NCBI RefSeq assembly: GCF_016405145.1
Contig: NZ_JAEKIA010000009.1
Span: 22,783 to 86,782, forward strand
Direction: 5' to 3'
Origin: Schaalia cardiffensis
Lineage (GTDB): Bacteria; Actinomycetota; Actinomycetes; Actinomycetales; Actinomycetaceae
Length of the DNA stretch: 64,000 bases
Shown: one piece after another, positions 42,149 through 50,407 of the stretch
Position numbering within the stretch: position 1 is the first letter of the stretch
How the letters are laid out: each line of letters opens with the position of its first letter
Translations under genes and position numbers: made by a program
Notes under the pieces: model-generated
Told to the model about the DNA's origin: nothing
The model's database searches: none
What the model saw: the letters and a program-made list of their open reading frames with translations, nothing else

Positions 42149-44821
42149 ATGACGGCTCCCCTCAATGACCTCCTCGACGAGCTCGAGGACGATGGCTCTC
42201 TTGACGACATCGACGCCCTCTATGAGGCCTTCACTTCGTGGGCTGAATCGAATGGGAGGCCGTTGTATCCGCATCAGGACGAGTCCCTCATGCAGATCCT
42301 CGACGGCAAGCACGTGATCGCAGCGACTCCGACGGGGTCGGGCAAGTCGATGATCGCCCTCGCCGCCCACTTCGTGTCAATGGCGCAGGGTGGACGCAGC
42401 TACTACACCGCGCCTCTCAAAGCCCTGGTGTCGGAGAAGTTCTTCGACCTCGTCGCCCTTTTCGGCGCAAAGAACGTCGGAATGATCACCGGTGACTTCT
42501 CCTTGAACGTTGATGCCCCCATCATTTGCTGCACTGCTGAAATCCTCGCGAATCAGGCTCTTCACGACGGCCCCTCCTTGGATGCGGACATGATCGTCAT
42601 GGACGAGTTCCACTTCTATGGGGATCCTCAGCGCGGCTGGGCCTGGCAGCTTCCCCTACTGGAGTTGAGCGAACCGCAGTTCATCGCGATGTCGGCAACC
42701 CTTGGCGACACGAGCACCTTCGAAAAGGCGTGGAAGGAACGCACCGGACGCGAGGTCGGAGTCGTTGACGACGCGAAACGCCCCGTCCCCTTAGAGTTCG
42801 AGTACGTCGTCGATCGTCTGGAAGACACGGTCGAGCGTCTTTTAAAAGAGGGCCGTTGGCCGGTCTACATCGTTCACTTCGCACAAAAGGATGCTGTGAC
42901 GACGGCGCAGTCCTTCGACAAACGAAAGCTCATCGACAAGGAGAAGCGAGAGAAGATCGCAGCGGAACTGCGCTCAGTGTCTTTCGGCCGAGGTTTCGGC
43001 CAAACTTTAAAATCCCTGCTCTCCCAGGGGATCGGCGTTCATCATGCGGGGATGCTCCCGCGCTATCGTCGCCTCGTGGAGCGCCTCGCCCAGCAGGGGC
43101 TCTTGCCGATTGTGTGCGGCACTGACACTCTCGGAGTCGGAATCAATGTGCCGATCCGTACTGTCCTCATCACCTCCCTCGTGAAGTTCGACGGGAAGAG
43201 GATGCGTCATCTTTCTGCCAGGGAGTTCCACCAGATCGCAGGGCGCGCGGGCCGCGCCGGTTTTGACACGATCGGTTTCGTCAGGGTCCTCGCTCCTGAG
43301 CACGAGGTCGAGGCCGCCCGCGAGCGCGCCCGTTTGACCGCCGCTCAGGAGGCCGCGAGGGATGCACGGGATCTGAAGAAGGCGAAGAAGAAGGCCCAGA
43401 AGAAACGCAAGGGCCCTGCGGATGGGACGATCTCGTGGACGAAGGGAACTTATGAGCGTCTCCTCTCCGAGTCGCCAGAGCGTTTGCGTTCACAATTCGC
43501 CTTCACTCATTCGATGGTGCTCAACGTGCTCGCGGGCGCGCAGAAGGCTCAGAGGGACCCGGGTGAGCATCTTGTCTTCCTCGCTCGCCATAATGATGAT
43601 CCCCCGAGCGAGGTGAATCCTCATCTGCGTCGTCTGGGCGAGATCTACTCCTCGATGAGGGTCGCCGGAGTGGTCGAGCATGTTTCCACTGAGCAGGCTG
43701 TGCGCGATGGTCGCCCTCGTCTGCGCGCCGCTGGGGATCTGCCCGATGAGTTCGCCCTCAATCAGCCCCTCTCACCCTTCGCTCTCGCTGCGATGGATCT
43801 GCTCGACCCTGAGTCCCCCGATTTCGCCCTCGATGTTGTGTCCGTCATCGAGTCTGTTTTAGAAGATCCTCGTCCTTTGCTTTTCGCACAGCAGTCTGCT
43901 GCCAAGGGCGCGGCCGTGGCCGCGATGAAAGCCGAGGGCATGGAATACGAGGAGAGGATGGAGGCTTTGGAGGAGGTGAGCTGGCCGCGTCCACTTGAAG
44001 AGTTGTTGAGCGGTGCCTTTGCGAGTTATGTGAAGGCGAATCCTTGGGTTGGAGCGCTCGAGCTCTCCCCCAAGTCCGTGGTGCGTGAAATGGTGGAGAA
44101 CGCCATGACCTTCACGGAGCTCGTGTCCCGCTACGATCTCGGGCGTTCTGAGGGCGTGATCTTGCGCTACCTCTCCGACGCTTATCGGGCGATGCGCCAG
44201 ATTATCCCGGATTCTGCGATGACGCAGGAGGTCCAGGCGATTATCGAGTGGCTCCACGCTTTGATCCGGGCTGTCGACTCGTCCCTCTTGGACGAGTGGG
44301 AGGCGCTCGCCGAGGGCCGTGAGATGACGCCTGATTCGCAGACCGTTGGCACGGAGTTCGCTTTCGGCGCTAACGAGGACGGGAGTGTCGCTTTCAGTGC
44401 GAACCTTCATGCGCTGCGCACCACCGTCCGCAAGGCTCTCTTCCACCATGTCGAGCTCATGAGTCGCGACGCGGTGGAGGCTTTGGCCCGTGAGGATTCG
44501 GATTCGGCTTGGGATGAGGCTCGCTGGGATGATGCGCTCGCCCGCTATTGGGCGGAGTACGACTGGATCGGTATTGATCAGGCGGCTCGTTCGGCCAGTA
44601 TGTGCGTGATTAATGAGGAGCCGAACGCCGCGGATCTTGCCGCTGCAGGAGACGAGGAGGCCGCGGAGCATGCCACGCCGGGCCGCTTTTGGCTCGCCAC
44701 TCAGACCCTCGCTGATCCTAAGGGCGATGGGGACTGGAGGATTACGGCTCTGGTCGATTTGGATGAGTCCGATCGGCGCGGTGGCCTCGCCCTGAGGCTC
44801 CTCGACGTCGGGCCGAGGTGA
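42149..44821 (+). CDS. DEAD/DEAH-box helicase with DUF3516-type C-terminus
   Basis: 890-aa Ski2/HelY-like helicase. The Q-loop-proximal N-terminus is followed by motif I ATPTGSGKS (about residues 53-61), motif II MDEFHF (a DEFH variant of DEAH/DEVH), motif III SATLGD, and motifs V-VI GTDTLGVGINVPIRTV and QIAGRAGRAGFDT. A Lys-rich linker (KKAKKKAQKKRKG) precedes the long C-terminal domain found in actinobacterial homologues. RNA or DNA substrate is not established. A broken GIY-YIG gene begins 7 nt after its stop, suggesting a former two-gene operon. Confidence 0.92.
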   Translation: MTAPLNDLLDELEDDGSLDDIDALYEAFTSWAESNGRPLYPHQDESLMQILDGKHVIAATPTGSGKSMIALAAHFVSMAQGGRSYYTAPLKALVSEKFFDLVALFGAKNVGMITGDFSLNVDAPIICCTAEILANQALHDGPSLDADMIVMDEFHFYGDPQRGWAWQLPLLELSEPQFIAMSATLGDTSTFEKAWKERTGREVGVVDDAKRPVPLEFEYVVDRLEDTVERLLKEGRWPVYIVHFAQKDAVTTAQSFDKRKLIDKEKREKIAAELRSVSFGRGFGQTLKSLLSQGIGVHHAGMLPRYRRLVERLAQQGLLPIVCGTDTLGVGINVPIRTVLITSLVKFDGKRMRHLSAREFHQIAGRAGRAGFDTIGFVRVLAPEHEVEAARERARLTAAQEAARDARDLKKAKKKAQKKRKGPADGTISWTKGTYERLLSESPERLRSQFAFTHSMVLNVLAGAQKAQRDPGEHLVFLARHNDDPPSEVNPHLRRLGEIYSSMRVAGVVEHVSTEQAVRDGRPRLRAAGDLPDEFALNQPLSPFALAAMDLLDPESPDFALDVVSVIESVLEDPRPLLFAQQSAAKGAAVAAMKAEGMEYEERMEALEEVSWPRPLEELLSGAFASYVKANPWVGALELSPKSVVREMVENAMTFTELVSRYDLGRSEGVILRYLSDAYRAMRQIIPDSAMTQEVQAIIEWLHALIRAVDSSLLDEWEALAEGREMTPDSQTVGTEFAFGANEDGSVAFSANLHALRTTVRKALFHHVELMSRDAVEALAREDSDSAWDEARWDDALARYWAEYDWIGIDQAARSASMCVINEEPNAADLAAAGDEEAAEHATPGRFWLATQTLADPKGDGDWRITALVDLDESDRRGGLALRLLDVGPR

Positions 44822-44828
44822 TCCACGG

Positions 44829-45075
44829 ATGATCGTCCCAAGGTTCCGCTCCTACGACGTGCGAGAACTCGAGAGCGTCACACCCCTATTCCGCGAGGAG
44901 CGTTGCGGGATCTACATCTTCGAGTTTTCGAACGGCGACCGTTACGTCGGATAGGCGAAGGATGTGACGAGGCGCTTCGCACAGCACCGGCACGGCGGCA
45001 AACACCACCCTCCGTGGCCGGACATCGTCAGTCTCGAGACGTGCAATCGACTCTCACATGACACGCAAGTCTTAC
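44829..45075 (+). pseudogene. GIY-YIG endonuclease-like gene broken by an amber codon
   Basis: Reading from the ATG at 44829 (GAGGTG 8 nt upstream, inside the helicase end) gives a GIY-YIG domain: CGIYIFEFSNGDRYVG, then TAG (44952-44954), then AKDVTRRFAQHRHGGKHHPP and WPDIVSLE in the same frame. The TAG replaces the residue, usually Gln or Lys, after YVG, and differs from a Gln CAG by one base. The domain's C-terminal part, including the conserved Glu, is missing: the frame runs into unrelated sequence before the antitoxin gene. A single-base sequencing error cannot be excluded, but the truncated end argues for a pseudogene. Confidence 0.75.
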
Positions 45076-45106
45076 ATGTAGAACATTGGAGAGGTAGCCT
45101 TGCCTT

Positions 45107-45409
45107 ATGGCTGCCGCCCCCCTCTCCCTCGAAGCAACGATCTCTTTGCGCACGCTCAACCAGCATTCGGGGCGAATCGTCCACGCAGTCGTCGACTCCG
45201 GCCGCGCCGTTACTATCACCGACCGAGGTCGCCCCGTCGCGCGCCTCGTGCCCCTTGACACGGACGAAACCCCTCTTGAAAGACTCGTGCGCGAGGGGAA
45301 GGTCAGAGTGCCGACACGACAGGGGCATTTTGTTCCGACAGTGCACCCCTTGCCCGAGGGAGTCAGCTTAGAGAGCCTCCTCGCTGAGGATCGTGAGGAA
45401 CTGTCGTGA
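45107..45409 (+). CDS. type II antitoxin, Phd/YefM family
   Basis: 100-aa antitoxin. The N-terminal Phd/YefM fold (SLRTLNQHSGRIVHAVVDSGRAVTITDRGRPVARLVPL, residues about 13-49) would bind operator DNA. The acidic/hydrophobic C-terminal tail would wrap the toxin. Its stop overlaps the GTG start of the PIN-domain toxin (GTGA), so the pair is coupled. GAGG lies about 13 nt before the ATG, and a short AT-rich patch with TACATGT lies upstream. It inserts directly after the broken GIY-YIG gene. Confidence 0.88.
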   Translation: MAAAPLSLEATISLRTLNQHSGRIVHAVVDSGRAVTITDRGRPVARLVPLDTDETPLERLVREGKVRVPTRQGHFVPTVHPLPEGVSLESLLAEDREELS

Positions 45410-45813
45410 TCTATCTCGACACGTCCTTCGTCGGCCTTATCTTCCTCAACCAGGAACATGCCCAGGAAGCGAACCAGATCCTCCATGATCTCGGGAAGGA
45501 CAACTTTTTTGCCTCATCCAGACTCCTTGAAGTCGAACTGATTCGTTTGATGCGCAGAAACGGGCTTGCACTTGATGATGTCAATGAATACCTCCGCGAG
45601 CTCTACCTGCTCCCCATCGACGATGCTGTCGTTGAACGCGCTTGTACCCTCACAGGATCATTAAAGTCTCTTGATGCGATTCATCTTGCGACGGCCTTGA
45701 CCATTGATTCTCCTCGAGATCCTGTCACTTTCTTAACGCACGATGCGAGGCTCCTTGCCGAGGCGAAGCGACTGGGCCTCAATATGCTCCCCCTCACTGG
45801 GGACGTCTGTTGA
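45406..45813 (+). CDS. type II toxin, VapC-like PIN-domain ribonuclease
   Basis: 135-aa PIN-domain protein. Acidic active-site residues are visible: Asp5 (YLDTSF), Glu in LLEVEL (about 42-44), Asp90 (SLDAIHLATA) and Asp113 (LTHDARL). VapC toxins cleave tRNA or rRNA. The GTG start overlaps the antitoxin stop by 4 nt. All catalytic positions are present, so the toxin looks intact. Because the antitoxin is Phd-like, this is a Phd-PIN hybrid pair, a common combination. Confidence 0.88.
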   Translation: MIYLDTSFVGLIFLNQEHAQEANQILHDLGKDNFFASSRLLEVELIRLMRRNGLALDDVNEYLRELYLLPIDDAVVERACTLTGSLKSLDAIHLATALTIDSPRDPVTFLTHDARLLAEAKRLGLNMLPLTGDVC

Positions 45814-45984
45814 TCAGCTGAGCGGGTCGAAGGAAAGAAGGACCCATCGGTGGGAAGATCTTCATTTCTAGGAGAAGGACTGTAGATTCTCGCCCCCTCA
45901 GCAAGTTCAGCGAGCCCGAAGTAGCAGAGGCGAACTCATGTGCCTTTGCGATGCGTAGAGCGCACCTTTTCTTGAGGTGACAGA

Positions 45985-45996
45985 TACGATCACACT
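45985..45996 (+). promoter_or_regulatory. -10 box TACGAT, leaderless start of the CapA-like gene
   Basis: TACGAT plus CACACT and the ATG at 45997. The GAGGTG further upstream is too distant to be a ribosome binding site. Confidence 0.5.
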
Positions 45997-47310
45997 ATGT
46001 CCCAGATCACACCAAGGCCTCGTCTCCGTCTTCCGCGCGGCAGTGGTCTTGCGTTCATCTGCGCCCTCATCCTCTCCTGCGTCCTCATGGTCATCTACGC
46101 CCTGCCGCTGGCGCCCGGGGGTCCGATCGACGCTCTGTCTCAATTCGATCAATCCGCCGCTTCTCCTCAGTCTTCCGATTCGCAGACTCAAGACAAACCT
46201 CAGCCTTTTAAGCCCCGCACTCTGTCCGTCGTGATGAGTGGAGACCTCCTCTGGCACTCGGGACTGTGGGACTCCGCCGCCCAGGTCGCCTACGAAACAG
46301 GTCGCGGCCCCTACGACTTTTCCGTCCTCTTCGGCCCTATCCGCTCGACCATCGAAAGCGCAGATCTTGCGATCTGTCACGAGGAAGTGCCCCTCGCCCC
46401 CGAAGGTGTAGAACCGAGCGGCTATCCCGTTTTCGCAGCCCCTCAGGAAGTGGCCGCAGCCATCGCCGAAACCGGGTGGGACCTGTGCACGACCTCTTCG
46501 AACCATTCACTCGATCAAGGATTCGGCGGCATTGAGACGACTCTGCGCAAGTTCGACGAGGTCGGGATTCTTCACACAGGGACCTTCCGCTCTCCCGAAG
46601 AGCGCTCCACCCCGACGATCTACACGAGCCAAGAAGGGGTGCGGATCGGGGTCGTGTCCGGCACCTATTCAACGAATGGGATTCCCCTTCCCGAGGGGCA
46701 GGAATGGTCGGTCGCTTTCCTCGACGTGGAGGACATGATCTCAAGGGCGCAGGCCGCACGAGAGGCGGGCGCAGACATCGTGCTCGCAGCCGTCCACGGG
46801 GGCGAAGAGTATGTTGCCGAGCCGAACGCCCAGCAGCTTGAGGTCGCCGAGGCTCTCACGGCCAGTGATGCGATTGACCTCGTGTACGGGCACCACGTTC
46901 ACGTCGTCCAGCCATGGTCCATTGTCAATGGGAAGTGGGTCGTCTACGGCCTGGGGAACATGGTGGCGACGCCACCCTTCGAGTATCGGCGTTCGCACGA
47001 GGGCGTGACCGCCCGTTTCGTCTTCACGCAGTCCCCTGAGGGTGGATTCGTTGTGACGCGTGCTCAGTACATTCCGACGCTCATCGATTCCTATTGGGCG
47101 GGTGAGCGTCCAGTCCTTTGCCCTGTCCTCGCGGCTCTCGCTTCGGGCGAGGGCGTCACCTCCGACCTTGAGATTGCACGGATCGTGACCCACGATACGG
47201 TGTTCTCCCTCGGGGTGCCTGAGGTCCCTGCCCTCGGACCCGAGGGCGATGCCCCAAGTTTCGACGCGCAGGGCGAGCCGATCCCTGCGGCTGGTCTTGA
47301 AGAGGGGTGA
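45997..47310 (+). CDS. CapA-family (PGA_cap) metallophosphatase-like protein
   Basis: 437-aa protein anchored by one N-terminal helix (FICALILSCVLMVIYALPL, about residues 20-38) with the rest extracytoplasmic. A Ser/Gln/Asp linker leads to the CapA fold: VVMSGDLLWHSGLW (metal Asp/His), TTSSNHSLDQG (the NH motif), VLAAVHGGEEY and DLVYGHHVHVVQP. These are metallophosphoesterase-like signatures named after poly-gamma-glutamate capsule synthesis, but the CapA family is broad and no capsule genes are nearby. A Pro/Glu/Ala-rich tail follows the domain. The gene stands alone. Confidence 0.88.
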   Translation: MSQITPRPRLRLPRGSGLAFICALILSCVLMVIYALPLAPGGPIDALSQFDQSAASPQSSDSQTQDKPQPFKPRTLSVVMSGDLLWHSGLWDSAAQVAYETGRGPYDFSVLFGPIRSTIESADLAICHEEVPLAPEGVEPSGYPVFAAPQEVAAAIAETGWDLCTTSSNHSLDQGFGGIETTLRKFDEVGILHTGTFRSPEERSTPTIYTSQEGVRIGVVSGTYSTNGIPLPEGQEWSVAFLDVEDMISRAQAAREAGADIVLAAVHGGEEYVAEPNAQQLEVAEALTASDAIDLVYGHHVHVVQPWSIVNGKWVVYGLGNMVATPPFEYRRSHEGVTARFVFTQSPEGGFVVTRAQYIPTLIDSYWAGERPVLCPVLAALASGEGVTSDLEIARIVTHDTVFSLGVPEVPALGPEGDAPSFDAQGEPIPAAGLEEG

Positions 47311-47450
47311 GGGCGCTGAGCGCCACTCCTCCTTGCTAGCACCAAGTTCAAGGCCCCAATCAGGCCTCAATCACCACGATCGCCCCTAAGTTCTCCATTC
47401 TTTTCTTCTGCTCTGCTCTCTTCTCGCCCAGCAGCGAGGTCTTCGTCCAA

Positions 47451-47837
47451 TCAGATGATCGCCTTGGGATCTGTGACGACCATCTTCCCGAAGGGGAAGC
47501 AGGTGATCGGAATCATCTTGATATTCGCGATTGCAACGGGGATGCCGATGATCGTGATCGACTGGGCCAGAGCCGTCATGACGTGACCGAGTGCGAGCCA
47601 TAGGCCCGCGACGAAAAACCAGACGATGTTCATGAGCGCTGAGCCCACACCCGCGTTCGGCATGTCGACGACGCGCTTACCGAAAGGCCAGAGCACGTAG
47701 CTCGCGATCCTGAAGGATGCGATACCCGCAGGGATCGTCACGATGAAGATGCAGGCAATGATCCCGAAGAACATGTAGCCGAGCCAGAGCCACACCCCTC
47801 CGAAGAGGAACCAGATGATGTTGAGCAGGGTGCGCAT
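47451..47837 (-). CDS. YccF domain-containing inner-membrane protein
   Basis: 128-aa membrane protein made of two similar halves, each with a NIIWF/NIVWF start, a hydrophobic helix pair and a PFGK motif (LWPFGKRVV and FPFGKMVV). This is the duplicated DUF307/YccF layout. AAGGAGG 6 nt before the ATG at 47837 fixes the start; the longer upstream frame is not conserved. Function is unknown. It is convergent with the CapA-like gene. Confidence 0.93.
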   Translation of the reverse strand: MRTLLNIIWFLFGGVWLWLGYMFFGIIACIFIVTIPAGIASFRIASYVLWPFGKRVVDMPNAGVGSALMNIVWFFVAGLWLALGHVMTALAQSITIIGIPVAIANIKMIPITCFPFGKMVVTDPKAII

Positions 47838-48221
47838 TTCGTCCTCCTTATCGAAGCCTGAGTGACACTCACCAGAGCCTTCAATTATTCTCCACTTCTT
47901 GCGAAAGCACATGAGGCGTGTCCCTGAGTGATCCCTGATTCTGCTCAGAGGCCTTCGCCTCGAGTACGCGCGGACTGCGACGAACGAGGACGGGGCCCAG
48001 ACATATGAAGGCGCGGAGGGGCATCCCTTTACGGCTCCTCCACCGCGCGGAGCCTCTCCCCAGCGCGAAGCATCTCCCCCGCGCAGAGCATCCGGCACTC
48101 CAGCCTGATATCTAGACGATCAGCACCCGCCCCCTCTGTAATCCTCTGTCTTCGCCCGGAGGCCCCCACCTCCGCCGGGGCGGGGTTCAAGGGCACGGGC
48201 ACAGGCATGGGCACCGCGTTC
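47838..48221. other. intergenic region with 18-bp tandem units
   Basis: About 385 nt with no gene seen. GCGCGGAGCCTCTCCCCA (48045-48062), GCGCGAAGCATCTCCCCC (48063-48080) and a partial third unit form a short tandem array. Confidence 0.6.
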
Positions 48222-48233
48222 TAGGATCATCCC
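48222..48233 (+). promoter_or_regulatory. -10 box TAGGAT, leaderless start of the YggS gene
   Basis: TAGGAT plus CATCCC and the ATG at 48234. No Shine-Dalgarno sequence. Confidence 0.55.
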
Positions 48234-48932
48234 ATGAGCATCCGCAGCGGAATCGAACAGGCCCTGGCACGTATTGAAAACGCCCGAGACAAAGCGGGCA
48301 GGCCAGATTCGGTGAAACTCGAACTCGCAGTGAAGACGAGAACCCCCGAGGAATGCTACGAAGCCGCCCGCGTCCTTTCCGAATTGGGCCGTCCGATTCT
48401 GCTCGGCCACAATCGCGTCCAGGAGGCTCGAAACACCGTCGCAGCGATCCGACAGGTCGAAGGAGCTGAGCTCCACCTGATCGGCCCTTTGCAGTCGAAC
48501 AAGATCAATCACGCGCTGGGATGCGTGGATGTGATCGAATCAGTGGATTGTCCCGTCCTCGTTGAGAAGATCAATGCTCGAGCCAATCGGGAAGTCCCCA
48601 TCTTCCTCGAAGTGAATGTCTCCGGGGAAGAGACCAAGCACGGGTGCCACCCCAGCGAGGTGGATGCCCTCGTCGATGCAGCGCTCGGAGCCGAACACCT
48701 CAGGCTCTGCGGCTTCATGACCGTCGGTTTGAACTCGCCCATTGAAAAGGATGTTCGCGCTGCCTACGCTCTGCTGCGTTCGATTTGCGAGCGAACCGAA
48801 GCTGCGACCGGGTTGCGCGGCCTCGAACTCTCCATGGGGATGTCTGCAGATCTCGAATGGGCGATCGCGGAGGGGGCGAGCATCGTGAGGATCGGCACCG
48901 CAGTGTTCGGCGAGCGTCGGCCTCGCGTTTGA
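48234..48932 (+). CDS. YggS/PROSC family PLP-binding protein
   Basis: 232-aa single-domain TIM-barrel protein that binds pyridoxal phosphate and affects PLP and amino acid homeostasis. The PLP Lys is in LELAVKTRT (about residue 34). GHNRVQEAR, HLIGPLQSNK, EVNVSGEETKHG, LCGFMTVG and the phosphate-binding LSMGMSADLEWAIAEGASIVRIGTAVFG are all present. Many YggS genes lie with sepF/ftsZ, but here it stands alone. It is convergent with the lipoate ligase gene. A catalytic activity is not known for the family. Confidence 0.93.
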   Translation: MSIRSGIEQALARIENARDKAGRPDSVKLELAVKTRTPEECYEAARVLSELGRPILLGHNRVQEARNTVAAIRQVEGAELHLIGPLQSNKINHALGCVDVIESVDCPVLVEKINARANREVPIFLEVNVSGEETKHGCHPSEVDALVDAALGAEHLRLCGFMTVGLNSPIEKDVRAAYALLRSICERTEAATGLRGLELSMGMSADLEWAIAEGASIVRIGTAVFGERRPRV

Positions 48933-48991
48933 GCACCGCCGAACACTCAGGAAGCTCCGCCCTCGCGGCTCACCGAGGCCGCCCAAGCCGA

Positions 48992-50041
48992 TCAGGGAAT
49001 CCGGTGCGTCCACTCCTTGGTCGCGAACTTCGTGACACAGCGCTCCTCGGCCTTTGCAAGATCCGCTTCCGTGATCTCACCGGGGGTCGCGCGGTACTTC
49101 TGCGTGAAATGGTCGTAAAACGCTTTGAGGATCGTCTCTCGGGGAAGGCCCGTCTGTGAACGCATGGGGTCAACGCGTTTGACTGCGCTACGCGTCCCCT
49201 TATCGCGGATCTTCTCCATGCCGATGCGCAAGACCTCGTTCATCTTCTCCGCATCAATGTCGTAGGCCATCGTCACATGGTGAACCATGTAGCCATTCGA
49301 CCAGCGTTTTTGAGCGGCGCCGCCGATCTTGCCGGCCTCGGAAGCGATGTCGTTGAGGGGCACGTACTTCGCTTTGATTCCGACCTTCTCCAAGACCTCC
49401 ATGACCCATTGATCGAGGAAGGGATAGGACTGTTCGAAGCTCATCCCCTCGACGAGGGCGGTCGGGACGACCAGCGAGTAGGTGATGCAATTCCCAGGCT
49501 CCATGAACATGGCTCCGCCACCCGTGACTCGGCGCGACACCAAGATACCGTGTCGTTGCGCCCCTTCGGGTTGAATTTCGTTCTGGTAGGACTGGAAGGA
49601 GCCGATGACGACCTGCGGGCCGTTCCATTCCCACAATCGCATGAAGGGCTTGCGTCTTCCGGCTGCGACATCCTCAACCAAGGTCTCGTCCAAGGCGACA
49701 TTGACCATCGGGTCAACGACTGGACCGTGGATGACCTCGAAATCGATGTCCTCCCAGCTCAAGGCATGCCCGAGGGCGCGTCTCACCGCAACGCCCACAG
49801 CTGCGGGGGTGATGCCCATGAGCATGTCATCGGCTTCGAGCGAGGCTTCGACGAGCTCCGCGATCTCTTTCGCAGAAGCGGAGGCGCACACCCCTTCCAG
49901 GGCCTGCGTCATCCGTGTCAGAGCACTATCGGGGTCGAGGAAGAAATCACCCGAGAGCGTCACATCGACGAGGGCGTCCTGGTCGACTTCGAGGTCGACG
50001 ACAACGAGTTTTCCTCCGGGAACCTTGTATTCACCATGCAT
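48992..50041 (-). CDS. lipoate--protein ligase with N-terminal accessory domain
   Basis: 349-aa enzyme expected to attach lipoate to E2 or GcvH domains. Residues about 1-85 (MHGEYKVPGGKLVVVDLEV ... MGITPAAVGVAVRRAL) resemble the LplA accessory domain that is C-terminal in E. coli LplA. The catalytic BPL/LplA domain (VIGSFQSYQNEI, SRRVTGGGAMFMEPGN, and KIGGAAQKRW with the conserved Lys) comes second. The order is therefore swapped, as in some actinobacterial and archaeal enzymes. The ATG at 50041 is 10 nt after GGGAG. Substrate choice (free lipoate versus octanoate transfer) is not settled by sequence alone. Confidence 0.87.
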   Translation of the reverse strand: MHGEYKVPGGKLVVVDLEVDQDALVDVTLSGDFFLDPDSALTRMTQALEGVCASASAKEIAELVEASLEADDMLMGITPAAVGVAVRRALGHALSWEDIDFEVIHGPVVDPMVNVALDETLVEDVAAGRRKPFMRLWEWNGPQVVIGSFQSYQNEIQPEGAQRHGILVSRRVTGGGAMFMEPGNCITYSLVVPTALVEGMSFEQSYPFLDQWVMEVLEKVGIKAKYVPLNDIASEAGKIGGAAQKRWSNGYMVHHVTMAYDIDAEKMNEVLRIGMEKIRDKGTRSAVKRVDPMRSQTGLPRETILKAFYDHFTQKYRATPGEITEADLAKAEERCVTKFATKEWTHRIP

Positions 50042-50355
50042 GGTGATGATTCTCCCTCATCACAGCACAAACGCACGAGTTGAGGGGCGTCTCCCCTTCT
50101 TTTCCTTCATCACTACTCCCTGCACGCGTCATTGATTCTCGTATGCGCCGCTGATCCCTTCCGTGGGGCGCTGATTCCTGCACCCCCTGGGCCTCCCGCA
50201 CGATCGGCTGAACCCGAATCGCGCCAGGCACATCCTTGTGGCAATCTTCCTTTTCCACCGGGTGCGTTCTCACTGCCCATCTGCGAAGAGGCGCGCGAGC
50301 CTCACTCCCGCCGACAAGGCCGTGTTCTCGCTGCCCGGGAAAGAGGCCTCGCCAT
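50042..50355. other. intergenic region upstream of the lipoate ligase gene
   Basis: About 310 nt with no gene. It contains loose direct repeats (GCGCTGAT-like at about 50148 and 50168; TTCTCACTGCCC and TTCTCGCTGCCC). It holds the ligase promoter and the space beyond the cimA end. Confidence 0.5.
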
Positions 50356-50407
50356 CCTATTCAATGAGCAAAGAGTCCGCTCCTATTCAATGAGTAAGGA
50401 GTCCGCT
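50356..50407. repeat. 26-bp tandem duplication of the cimA 3' end including its stop codon
   Basis: Units 50356-50381 and 50382-50407 differ at two positions. On the minus strand each encodes ADSLLIE followed by TAG. The inner copy is the functional end of cimA and the outer copy lies just beyond the stop. Confidence 0.92.
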
